Positions 11,719 to 21,124 of a stretch of DNA of 64,000 nucleotides are shown here, in pieces (the stretch's first letter is position 1; each line of letters starts with the position of its first letter). Both the position numbers and the translations under genes were made by a program. The notes beneath the pieces are model-generated. The model searched no databases. It was not told where the DNA came from and was given only the letters and a program-made list of their open reading frames with translations. The DNA lies in contig JAHEWK010000001.1 in the NCBI GenBank assembly GCA_020740775.1, positions 5,952,001 to 6,016,000 on the forward strand. The letters are read 5' to 3'. This DNA is from Ilyonectria destructans. Taxonomy: Eukaryota; Ascomycota; Sordariomycetes; Hypocreales; Nectriaceae.

Positions 11719-13278
11719 ATGGCCGACAAGATGTCCATCGATAAGGCGGATCCGACGCAGAACCACAACCATAACCACAACCACAACCTCAACCACAATT
11801 CATCCCTTAACGGCCACCGATCCCGCGACGTGACCGACTCTCCCACCGGCTCCAGTCCGGACAGGGACCACAACCTCAATAACAACTCCAATGCCATCTC
11901 CCAAGAGGCTCAACAGCCCAAGCGGAAGGGTGGCCGCAAGCCCGTAAGTCAATCCCTTATTTCCACTCCCTGAGCATCTTCCATCGACGGACTTTGGAAT
12001 CCCTCCGACAACTTTGGCCTCAACCCTCAGGGTCCATTCCAACCCTTGCCATCTTCGCTCTCCAAGCTGCTCTCCAACACTTCAACCTCCGCAATGCGTT
12101 CCATCTCCCCAGAACCAGACCTCGCATCCACCCCCCATCGGCCACCATCCCGTCAACACACATCACCACCAACGCATCACCATGACTGACTCTCAACCCC
12201 TCAGATCTACGCCACGTCCGAGGAACGCAAACAACGGAACAGGCAGGCTCAGGCCGCCTTCCGAGAGCGTCGTACCGAATACATAAAGCAACTCGAAGAG
12301 ACCATCCGTGTCCATGAGTCCAACCTCCACAACCTCCAGGCGGCTCACCGCACCGCCGCCGATGAGTGTTTGATGCTCCGATACAAGAACTCTCTCCTGG
12401 AACGTATCCTCCTCGAGAAGGGTATCGATGTCCAAGCCGAGCTTCGAGCCAAGACTGGCAGCCCCAACCTGGGCCCGACTCATATGCCTCAGAACCTGGT
12501 CCAACCGCCTCCAATTCAGCGAGCCATTATGAACCGACACCACCAGTCTCGTCGATCTAACTCGCACATCGCTCCCAAGGCCGAGCCAGGTTCCAGTCTA
12601 CCGCCTCCTCTGCAGCCGCACTCATCTGCTACGTCGCCGAAGAATCGACCAACCCCGTCCTCCCACTCCAACTCGCCAAGCAACACGGGTTCTGCCTTCT
12701 CCCCAGCAGCTTCCGATAGCATTTCTATGCGCGGCTCGATGACCAGCGCGTCAAGGCAACAAATGCCTCAGCAGCAACTACCACAGGGCGCGCAGGCCAA
12801 CCGACAATCCATGATGCAACCTGGAGTGCGAGGAGGCCCAGTCGGATCGGGAGCCTCGTATTACCCCACTCCAGCTTTCCAAAACCACATTGAACAACTT
12901 GGTAAGCTGACCGACTCCAACCGGCTTCCCAATGTGACGCACACTAACGCTGTCGGCACAGAGCAAGAATATGACGCCCAGGCCGACATGATCGACGATT
13001 CCGAAATTGAAACCCCAGGCGGCCCTGGACCATATCCTTCTGGCTTCAACAGTGATCCGCAACAGCCCATGATGTTGTCCCCGGCATCCAACGGCCCCGG
13101 GCACCAAATGACACCATCCCACGAACCGGTTCACCATACCCAGACATCACATTCGTCACAGTACCCATCGATGACGCAATTGTTGGATCAGAACTTGGAT
13201 TGGGACCCTTTCGGCTTGAGCGCTAGCATGGCGTTCCCTTCACAGCAGTTTCAATTTGACCAGGCCAACATGCGGTGA
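11719..13278 (+). CDS. kapC: KapC-type bZIP transcription factor
   Basis: Three exons, 11719-11943, 12205-12901 and 12962-13278, give 412 residues. Intron 1 (261 nt, GTAAGT to CTCAG) splits the basic region: KRKGGRKP lies before it and IYATSEERKQRNRQAQAAF after. The bZIP follows, with the asparagine/arginine basic region NRQAQAAFRERR and a leucine zipper over YIKQLEETIRVHESNLHNLQ, then the conserved block LMLRYKNSLLERILLEKGID. The rest is Pro/Ser/Gln-rich, with NHIEQL-EQEYDAQADM and a C-terminal DPFGLSASMAFPS motif. Basic region, zipper and C-terminal motif together match the KapC family of ascomycete bZIP factors as I know it. Such proteins bind DNA as dimers in the nucleus; the targets here are unknown. 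The N-terminus has an Asn-His repeat (NHNHNHNHNLNHN). An in-frame ATG at 11605 is possible but less likely. Intron 2 is 60 nt with no stop and could be retained. Confidence 0.93.
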
Positions 13279-14970
13279 ACGGGGGTTCTGCCGAATATGA
13301 TCCCTGAAAGGATCACTACGGGCCCTATATCTGATATAGGCCTCTATAGGACTTGATTCCCCGGGCTAAGAGTTCCAGCAACTCTGCAGGCCCAGGGCTT
13401 AGGGCAACCAACAAAAAAGGGCGATTCATCGGGAGTGGTCGGCACTTACCTGATGGGTGTCGTCAATGGCACCGAGTGTTGCGGCACGCTGAGGCTTGTT
13501 CAATGGCCAGTTCGATCGAGAATCGACCCCCATGAACCACTCAACACCGCGATCGCCCCGCCCATTCACACCGACGAGCCGATACCATGCGACGAGAGAT
13601 AGATATATCCCCGCATGGCGAAAGTCGACGAAGGGCCATGATCGGACCATGGCATGCACTTCTCACACAAAGCTAAATGGCTAGGGCCCTTTCCAGAAAC
13701 AACCGGGAACCCCTGTTATGGCCGGTCTTTGTGAAGAACACAACATGATTGTTGTGGTTTTCATGGGCGGGTGATTCGGATGTCAGCTCACTTGACGATA
13801 TCTATTTCGTTTTGAGGACGTTCTAGCATTATGATTTATAAAAGTTGTGTCTTGATGTCTCTTCTCATGCCACATCTGCCGACACTTCTTCCTACATACA
13901 AATTATCCCGATGGAGATGAATTCTCAGTCGACTCGGGGACCAATAGGGACGGAACACCTGGAAGGGTCGGATATACCCGGGATGAATTGAGGCTTTACG
14001 ATGGCGAAATCGAGGGAGGCGGCAATTACGGCGATTTAGACGGACGACTTAACAAAAAAAGTTTTGGGGTTACCAGGATGGCGTTCAGGGCAGTGTAACG
14101 ACATGCGAGACGACTCTGGGTTACAAAGACAGACAGGATCAGAACCTGTCGGCCGGTTCGAATATTGGTTATGACGTCCCAGCCTAGAGATCATTAGCTA
14201 CAAGCGTGCTGCAAATACATGACATTTCACACATTATATTGAACCCTCGAAGTAGCTCCTCGTCCCTGATTCCCCCGCCTCGTCAATAACTGGGCGCCTC
14301 CAAGTGCTTTACCCCGGACACGAGCTTCTTTCCTAGTGGATATTCGTCCAGGGGCCGGCGTTGAAGAGTGGAGTATGGAAAGGTTAGTTGATCACGCGGA
14401 TCAGGGGATACATGAGGTCGTTGCGCAGTAGGTGCGTTAGTACTTTGCAGGATCATGTGGGACGAATGAAGACCTTACGTACTAAATATGTAAGATCTAT
14501 TCTTGGTAAGATGCGGTCTCCAGAAGGATCTGTTTGTTATTTGGTCGTTCTGCGGGGACTCCACAGATCTTATGCCCAGGTTAGTGGTACATAGTAAGAA
14601 GACTCCATAGTTACGGCTACAGCGGTACGGACGGGATATTTCCCTGTGGCAACAGGGAATTATATTATTTCCCAGTGAGCCGCATATGTGTTTCTTCATT
14701 GCCCTAGTGAAAGGAATGGAGGCCGGGTTGAAAATTCGACACTGCAAGTGTGGCATTCAGGGTAGCTGGATCTGCAACTTCAATGCTGCCTCGAGACAAC
14801 CCAACGTTTGTGGAATTCATGGGTGGTACAACAGAGGGGCTTGTTGAGAATTACATTAGTAAAAAACAAGTTTAAAGTTTGAAAAGTAGACGTTCATGCT
14901 AAATCCATCATCATGCCCTAGTATTACGTTATAAGTCGTCTATCCGATCCAACCCACCAAGACACCGTCG
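13279..14970. other. Intergenic between convergent kapC-type and GH16 genes
   Basis: About 1.7 kb separates two convergent genes. It holds their 3' regions and a short palindrome just after the bZIP stop. Open frames are short and unsupported, and the segment near 13.9-14.9 kb is more AT-rich than its surroundings. Confidence 0.5.
13324..13340. other. Short palindrome downstream of the bZIP stop
   Basis: CCTATATC and GATATAGG form a perfect 8-bp inverted repeat around a single T, about 45 bases after the stop codon. It would form a hairpin in the 3' UTR and may help 3' processing; this role is only a guess. Confidence 0.45.
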
Positions 14971-16185
14971 TTATACAAACCCAAAGCAAAGAAGAGCCAC
15001 AACACTCATGACCCAGGTCACCAGCGATGCTACCCCCCCTACCATGCTCCCGTCTGTAAACACCCGTGATGCCGTGCTGTTCCACAGCATTCTACTTGTG
15101 CCGGCCTTGTCCGCCTCGTCGATGCTACACACCACCTTGCACGCAGCGTCCGAGTCGCTCTCGCGGCGCACCAGCTTCCCCCCTGGGCCCACGTCTCTCC
15201 GCGACGGCCGCTCATCGGCACTGCGCTTCCGCTTGTCGCCGGAGGTCGTGTCGCTCGCGTTGTACACCATCTCGAGCCACTGGATCTGCATGTACGCGGC
15301 GCCGTGGAGACTCATGTTGCCGCTCCACGTGCCGCCGTCGCTCCACGCGTTGAGGATGATCAGCGCCGGGTCCTTGGGCGTCTGGTACTTGATGTTGGCC
15401 ACCTCCTCGCCGTCCACGTACCACACCGAGCGTTCGGGCGTCCAGTCCAGCCGGTGCACCAGCCAGTCGTCCCAGCCGCGACCGTCCGGCAAGCTGCCGT
15501 TGCGAGTGGCCTGGGGAATCTCGTCGCCGTCGTCGGTGTAGGACGGCTGGTTGGTGTACTGGATGCGGTCCTTGGGGTCGCGCGTCAGGATCTCAATGTC
15601 GGCCTCCTGGATATCTGCCAGTTCCTCGGCAGAGTAGTACGTGAAGAGGGCCATGCAGGCACCCGGGCTGCCTGTGACGCGGGCGAGCATGCGGATGGAG
15701 AGGTACTGGTACGAGTCGATGGACTCGAACTCGGCGGCGCTCTGGAAGCCCGGGAGGCGCATCGTCCGCAGGGTCAGGAACGTGTTGGACGCGGCATCGG
15801 CGTCGTCATTTTTCTCAATGTAGACGTTGTTGGCCGAGTTGACCATCAACACCGACGCGTCCCCCGAGAGACTGACGCCGCCGCTGTTGCGGTTGCTCCA
15901 GTACTGGATGCCCCATGCGCTGTCCCAGTCGTCGCTGTCAAAGTACTCGCTGGTGGCGGATGCTTTTACCGCCCGGGACTCGTTCCGGATGGGATCCGGC
16001 ACGGCGGCGTAGTCCCCGAGGTCCCGGAAGTCGAAGAACGCATGCTCTGAGTAGTAGGCCGGGACAGTTCCGTTGGTGAGGTAGCAGCTGCATGCATCCT
16101 CGTCGACGACGTCCGAGTCGGTAGCCGCGAGCACAACTGCGGCGAGCACGGCAAGCCGCAGGAATGGCCGGATCGGAAACGACAT
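14971..16185 (-). CDS. Secreted glycoside hydrolase family 16 protein
   Basis: A single exon encodes 404 residues. Residues 1-21 form a signal peptide (a basic start, then LAVLAAVVLAA). The GH16 catalytic signature is visible as EADIEIL near residues 193-199, the E-x-D-x-E arrangement with both catalytic glutamates and the assisting aspartate intact. Further GH16-like features are the WLVHRLDWTPERSVWYVDG block and the NAWSDGGTW block that line the glucan cleft. After about residue 315 comes a basic, Ser-rich linker with KRKR and RR sites, then a hydrophobic C-terminal tail (LVTWVMSVVALLCFGFV), which suggests a GPI anchor or a membrane anchor. GH16 enzymes cut or transfer beta-1,3 or mixed-linkage glucans at the cell surface; the exact substrate cannot be read from the sequence. 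Several N-glycosylation sites (NGT, NES, NGS, NMS) are present. It is transcribed away from the WW-domain gene. Confidence 0.92.
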   Translation of the reverse strand: MSFPIRPFLRLAVLAAVVLAATDSDVVDEDACSCYLTNGTVPAYYSEHAFFDFRDLGDYAAVPDPIRNESRAVKASATSEYFDSDDWDSAWGIQYWSNRNSGGVSLSGDASVLMVNSANNVYIEKNDDADAASNTFLTLRTMRLPGFQSAAEFESIDSYQYLSIRMLARVTGSPGACMALFTYYSAEELADIQEADIEILTRDPKDRIQYTNQPSYTDDGDEIPQATRNGSLPDGRGWDDWLVHRLDWTPERSVWYVDGEEVANIKYQTPKDPALIILNAWSDGGTWSGNMSLHGAAYMQIQWLEMVYNASDTTSGDKRKRSADERPSRRDVGPGGKLVRRESDSDAACKVVCSIDEADKAGTSRMLWNSTASRVFTDGSMVGGVASLVTWVMSVVALLCFGFV

Positions 16186-16953
16186 GGCGTTTAGCTGACC
16201 AGATAACCAGGAAGTTTCCCGCGCAGAGGATCACGGTTGAAGAGCAATATGAAGCGCAGAACCAGCTTGGTTAAGGAACCCCATAACTTCAGCTTCAGCT
16301 CACGCGCTGCTGTGGTCAATGCCCCTTGTTGAAGCTGCAGCTAGCGACCTAGACCTGGCGTGCTTCGCCTCATGGGAGGCCGCGGAGGGAAATACGAGTT
16401 AGCCTATTACGTACGGAAGGATCAAAATCGTAACAAATATTCTTGTCCGGCGGCTTGGAGCCGAATGCCCCCCAAAAAAAACTCCGACTTTGATGTCTCA
16501 AATAAGTCCCAGCCCTGTAGGGCCATCTCTTTATCAGAATTAGGCTTCGAGGTCGTGTTGTTGCAGATTAATTCCCGTAGAACTGATTGGCCCGTCGAAG
16601 TATCCTCCCGCTTTCAATGCCATGAGCCGCCTCACGTGACGCGGACTCGCGCCGGATCTGAAGCTTCCCCGGCATTTTTTATCCGCCTGAGGCGACGCCG
16701 CAGGCGCAACTCTGCCTCGTCGCCAAAAAGCACTGATAGTCTGAAACTCTGCATCTCGTCTTCCTCGAGTCACAACGCGCCCTTCTATCATGTGAAGCGC
16801 ATGCTCGAGCTCTTTTTCATGCTCATACTGCTCACTACACTCTGCTAAAACCACAGGTGCATAAGTATCACGATGACACTCTCCGTTGCCGCAAACTCAC
16901 CGTTGAGATGATAGACGTTCTGCGACAACTTCGCCACCCCCCTCTCCAACACC
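16186..16953. promoter_or_regulatory. Divergent promoter of GH16 and WW-domain genes
   Basis: About 770 bases separate the two divergently transcribed genes. They include a TCACGTGA E-box at 16632-16639, a GC-rich nested palindrome at 16684-16706, and CT-rich sequence before the WW-domain start. No coding sequence is supported here. Confidence 0.55.
16684..16706. promoter_or_regulatory. Nested GC-rich palindrome
   Basis: CGCCTG at 16684-16689 pairs with CAGGCG at 16701-16706, and inside it GGCG pairs with CGCC around a single A. Only one mismatch interrupts the dyad. Its left half, CGCCT-G-AGGCG, is itself a palindrome. The place in a divergent promoter suggests a dimeric-factor binding site; this is inference. 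Confidence 0.45.
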
Positions 16954-17787
16954 ATGCCGTCGTCGCCCAACCCGCCGTCCGCCCTGGACGACCCTGCGAC
17001 ACAGTCGCCCGTCCGTGCGGACCACGCGGATTCCCCGGCTCTGGACACCGACCCCGAGACCGCAGAGGACCAGGAGGACGGCCAAGATCGCGAACCGGGC
17101 GAGGTTGACGCTGAGCCCGAGGCCGAGCCTTCCAAGGCCTCCGAGAAGGCTCCCGCTTCCGAGGATGCGCCGCCCCTGCCGAACGAGCCTACCCCGGATG
17201 GACCCCCGCTGCCAAACGAACCCGTTCCCACTCCCGAGGATGACGGATGGGACTGCCAGTGGGACCCGAGCGCCCAGTCGTGGTACTTTGTGAATCGCTT
17301 CACTGGCAAGTCCCAATGGGACAACCCGCGCATCCCCGTCGATGCCACCCCGGTCACCAACTCGGCGTCCATGCCTCCGCCCCCTACCTTGGAGAAGCCT
17401 GCCGCCGGAGGCTACAACCCCGCCATCCACGGCGACTATGACCCAAACGCCTGGTATGCGAAAGGCGGTACCGAAGAGGGGGAGCCGTCATCTAGCGCCG
17501 CCCTCAGCGACCCCTCGCAGGTACAGGGCGTAACCGCGTCCTTCAACCGCTTCACCGGCCAGTTCCAGACGGAAGACATGGGCCCCAACCGCCACACCGA
17601 CGAGGCCAAGTCGCGGCGCCAGATGAACGCCTTCTTCGATGTCGACGCCGCTGCCAACGCCCATGACGGCCGTAGTCTCAAGGCCGAGCGCTCAGGCAAG
17701 AAGCCCTCCAAGAATGAGCTCAAGGCCTTCAAAGAGAAGCGCCGCGCCCGCAAAGAAGAGAAGCGTCGAGCCTGGCTGAGGGACTAA
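16954..17787 (+). CDS. WW-domain protein with basic C-terminus
   Basis: A single exon encodes 277 residues. The first 95 residues are acidic and rich in Pro, Glu and Asp (repeated PLPNEP motifs). A WW domain follows near residues 96-125: GWDCQWDPSAQSWYFVNRFT, then SQWDNP, with both signature tryptophans, the central aromatic pair and the closing proline. WW domains bind proline-rich ligands. A second NRFTGQFQ segment lies near residue 195 in a divergent context. The C-terminus is a highly charged helix, KNELKAFKEKRRARKEEKRR, of the kind found in RNA-associated or nuclear proteins. The ligand and cellular role are unknown to me. The start ATG follows ACC at -3 to -1, which is good initiation context. 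It converges with the RIX1 gene 360 bases downstream. Confidence 0.9.
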   Translation: MPSSPNPPSALDDPATQSPVRADHADSPALDTDPETAEDQEDGQDREPGEVDAEPEAEPSKASEKAPASEDAPPLPNEPTPDGPPLPNEPVPTPEDDGWDCQWDPSAQSWYFVNRFTGKSQWDNPRIPVDATPVTNSASMPPPPTLEKPAAGGYNPAIHGDYDPNAWYAKGGTEEGEPSSSAALSDPSQVQGVTASFNRFTGQFQTEDMGPNRHTDEAKSRRQMNAFFDVDAAANAHDGRSLKAERSGKKPSKNELKAFKEKRRARKEEKRRAWLRD

Positions 17788-18147
17788 GAATGGTCAAGAC
17801 CACGGTGCTCACATCAACGATTGGGAGCACCCAACATCTTTATATACTTTCTCATCATTCGGCTGGAAAGATCATCATTGGACGGCGTTCTAGGGACTAC
17901 GGTGGCAAGGCATGTTTTATACGGGATTGGCAGTCGTTGGGCTGAAGTTGGAGAGATCCATTTTCTATCCTTGTTTGGGTTTTTGCGTATTTGAGATACC
18001 AGACCATGGGCGGCAAACCTTGGATGGATGGAGACTTGCTGTCTCGCCTTGTATATGGACCAGGTAGAGGTTCTGGAATCAGAAACTAAACATATTATAT
18101 ATGCTCCAATAAATGGCTCGAGCCACGGTTTTATATTCCCTTTACAT
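17788..18147. other. 3' regions of convergent WW-domain and RIX1 genes
   Basis: The 360-base spacer between two convergent stop codons is relatively AT-rich (for example near 18085-18115), as expected for overlapping 3' UTRs and polyadenylation signals. Confidence 0.6.
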
Positions 18148-20446
18148 CTATTCATCCTCCTCCTCTTCGTCGTCCTCAAGTTCCATGTTCAAGTGCACGC
18201 TCTCGTCATCATCATCGTCTTCATCGTCGTCTTCCTGAACTGCGGCAACTGGTGCAGCAGCTGGGCGTACTGGTGAGGAAGCCTTCTCCCGCACTTGTCT
18301 CTTGGGGGGAGTCGGGTCAGATCCCTCGTGTTTTCGCTTGGGCGGGGAGGCCGCTCTGTGACGCGCCTCGCCATCGGCAGCAGGTTTGGGTTCAAATGGG
18401 TTGGTCTGGATGGGCAGGCTCTTCTCGGTTTCAGGTACAGCAGAGAGCGTGCCTGACTTGAACAGGTCTTCACTTGTTTCCTGAGCAAGTGGTTTCTCGT
18501 CAATGGCGGCGTCCTCCATCTCCTCATCTTCATCCTCCTGTTCAACAGGGAGCTCCTCAAGCGGTGCCTCTCCATCAGCCAAGATTTGAGCACCAGCACG
18601 GAGATTGGTTCGCAAGATTTCCAAATCTTGGTCGTCAGGGAACTGTTGGGTGAGGTGGGGCAGGATGTTGGGGTAAACACGGCCGCGCTGGTCCTTGAAA
18701 GGGTTTAGGACACTGGAGACCATGGCGTCGCGATTGCGAGTTAGGATGGCAGTCTGATCGACGAGGCCACGCAACGAGGGTTTGAGGTGTTGCTGGGGTA
18801 GTCGTGATGGAATAATGGCGAGGAGGGCGGCGGCGGCAGCCTTGTGACCAGGCTGGAGAGTAGGCGTTTCAACGACGGCAGAGGCTTGGGGTTGCAGGAA
18901 GAGGTCGGCGTTGGCAGCAAGGCTGTTCTTTTTGGAATCGGTGGCAGAAGCGGTGGGCTTGTCGGTTTGCTTGAGATGACCAGCGTCTTGCTGAAGATCT
19001 CGGCAGCAGGCACCAAGCAGGGCATCGAGCATATCTACAGATGGCTTTGATAGAGTGGGACCGGCCAGCTTGAGGATGTCATTCAGAACAGAGTATCCCG
19101 TCATGCGAACGGTGGGGAGATTCATTCCGGACTTGACGACCCGAACAAGATGGTCCAGAACCTCGGGCACGAGAGATACTGTGTTCTGCCCTAAACGCTG
19201 AAAGAGGACCTGCAGGAGTTGGAGAGCTGCGATGTGAATCTCTGGCATCAAGCTCCAAAGCTCCTCCTTCTCTTCTCGACCAATAGCGGCGTTGGTTTGG
19301 AGGGCCTGGTCCCAACTTTGAGACTTGGGCGACAGCCGGGCAATCAAGAATACCCGGGAAGTGGCATCCACAAGGGAACTGGTGGGAATGGTGACTGGGG
19401 CCTTTGTAGGATACCGTAAACAGTCCGCGAGGTACTGGAACAATCCGACCAAGCGGTCGGTGCCGGCGTTGATCCCTGACCAGCCCGGCAGGCCATCAGA
19501 GGATGAGGTGCCGCCGTACGGCTCCCCGCCGAGTTCGACCTTTGACCGAGTGAAGCCATTTGATCCATCCCAAGACTCATCCACAGCTCTGAGTACTTGA
19601 TCGGCAGTGGCGTGAAGTTCCTTAAGAAGGCCAGTAACCAGCTTGGCCCACTCATCGCTACCTCCTGACTTTGCCGCAACATGATGAAGGGAAATGACCA
19701 GGCGTCGTGAGGCTCGGGTTAAACTGCTGGGGATGACATAGTCGTCTGCCAGTGTGGGTGCGAGGTATGAGCGGGTGGCGGTTCTGAGTTGGGAGCTGAA
19801 AGGACGGAAGGTGGTTGGGTAGAGAGGAATCAACGCAGAGAAGGCGTCGCAGATGGTCTCGATGACAGAGAACGGCGTTTTAAGAGGCACTCCTGAGGCA
19901 GACTTCTTGATAAGCGCAACGCAAGCGGTGATGAATGCTGGAATGGTGGGGGTAGCGATCTCTCGAACGAGAGTCTGGTAGGGGTGGACCAGCATGTAAA
20001 TCCTAGTCAACGTCACAATAGCAAGCTCCTTGGAGGCTATAGGATCGGCTTTCTAAACAATTGTTAACCTCTGATAGGTACTTGGGGAAGGCTTCAACGC
20101 ATACCTGGATCACAGATAACAGGCCGCGAACCCATGGCTCGGTTCCTCGCAGAACCTCCCATCCTCCAACGTCCACCATAGCCTTGATGAGGCCAATGGA
20201 AGCAAACCGAGCATCGCGATTACGACCATTCAAGAGAGTGGTGATGCTGGCCTTGAGTTTGTGGACAAGCTGGGAGGCTTCGGTGGATTTGTCCTTGGGC
20301 CTCTGCTCATGGGCAGCTGACAAGGGCTCCTTGCAGTGCAAGACATGATTGATGAGAGAGGGGAGGGCGTGAGGAAGTTGAGCCGGGGGAATGGAAGTGA
20401 GCTTGCGGCAGAGAACCCGGAGGTCTGGGGGAAGTGAGGCCGACAT
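18148..20446 (-). CDS. RIX1: Pre-rRNA-processing protein RIX1
   Basis: Two exons, 20446-20105 and 20052-18148, are separated by a 52-nt intron (GTATGC to TTTAG). They give 748 residues. The start MSASLPPDLRVLCRKL fits the family; an upstream in-frame ATG at 20548 adds 34 residues with no family likeness. The N-terminal domain (about residues 1-210) is helical and contains the conserved VHKLKASITTLLNGRNRDAR and GGWEVLRGTEPWVRGLL segments typical of RIX1/PELP1. The middle is helical-repeat-like. The C-terminal 150 residues are disordered, with a Lys-rich PPKRKHEGSDPTPPKR nuclear-localisation-type motif and a very acidic tail of Asp/Glu runs. RIX1 works in the nucleus with Ipi1 and Ipi3 in processing the ITS2 of pre-60S ribosomes and links to the Rea1 remodelling step. 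It is divergent with YPP1, about 680 bases apart. Confidence 0.92.
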
Positions 20447-21124
20447 GGTATGTCTGAGCCTGGATTGTTCCTGGGCGTTGCTGAGGTTGTTGGTGGTTGT
20501 CGCAACCGAGATGCTGTAGCTCTGCAGCTGAGCTGGTGTCGCCGTCACGTGCAGCTGGCCAAAACAGCGAGATTTTGGGCTTCTGACGGTCGCAGCGGTT
20601 ATCCGGAGCGGGCGAGACGAGTATGGGAGCTGTGGGAATGCAATTGCTGAGCCGGAAGCAACGAACGCCTCTCTTTCACAAGCCTGCGTCTCTCACTCTC
20701 GCCTCTGATCAACTTTTTTTTTTCTTCCCAGCACGACGCAGCCAGTACACTCCACTACTGAAAGCGGACGGGGTGAACCCCTGGACGCCGGGCCTGTCGT
20801 GGCGGCCCACTGGGCGCTGATTGGCCGCTGGCTCGGTTTACGTCGACGGTCGGCCCAGCATCATCCAGTACGGTGTGGTTCTGTACCTGGTTCGTATCGG
20901 CACGACCAACTTCCAAGACGCCCTCACTCTTCACCTCCAGGTTGTGTTCAACGAGCTTTCTGCAACCTCCACGACCCTTCTCCTCTCCGCCATCCGCTTC
21001 CGTCACGACAGCCTCGCTCCTCCTCCGCGCGGCCCCCTTGCCCTCCCTCCTCCGCGTCGCCCTCTCGCCATGCGCTTGGCGCTACTACGCTGCTAGTTGG
21101 ACAACCTCCTGAACTGGTCGAATC
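20447..21124. promoter_or_regulatory. Shared divergent promoter of RIX1 and YPP1
   Basis: The 678-base region between two divergent start codons has a T-rich run at about 20710-20725 and a CT-rich stretch from about 20940 to 21080, just before the YPP1 start, typical of filamentous-fungal core promoters. No coding signal stands out. Confidence 0.6.

Noticed and set aside
14135..14170. tRNA-like T-loop GGTTCGAAT
   Set aside because: No matching acceptor, D or anticodon arms around it.
15304..16050. 248-codon plus-strand frame
   Set aside because: Antisense of the GH16 gene; the minus strand has catalytic motifs and a signal peptide.
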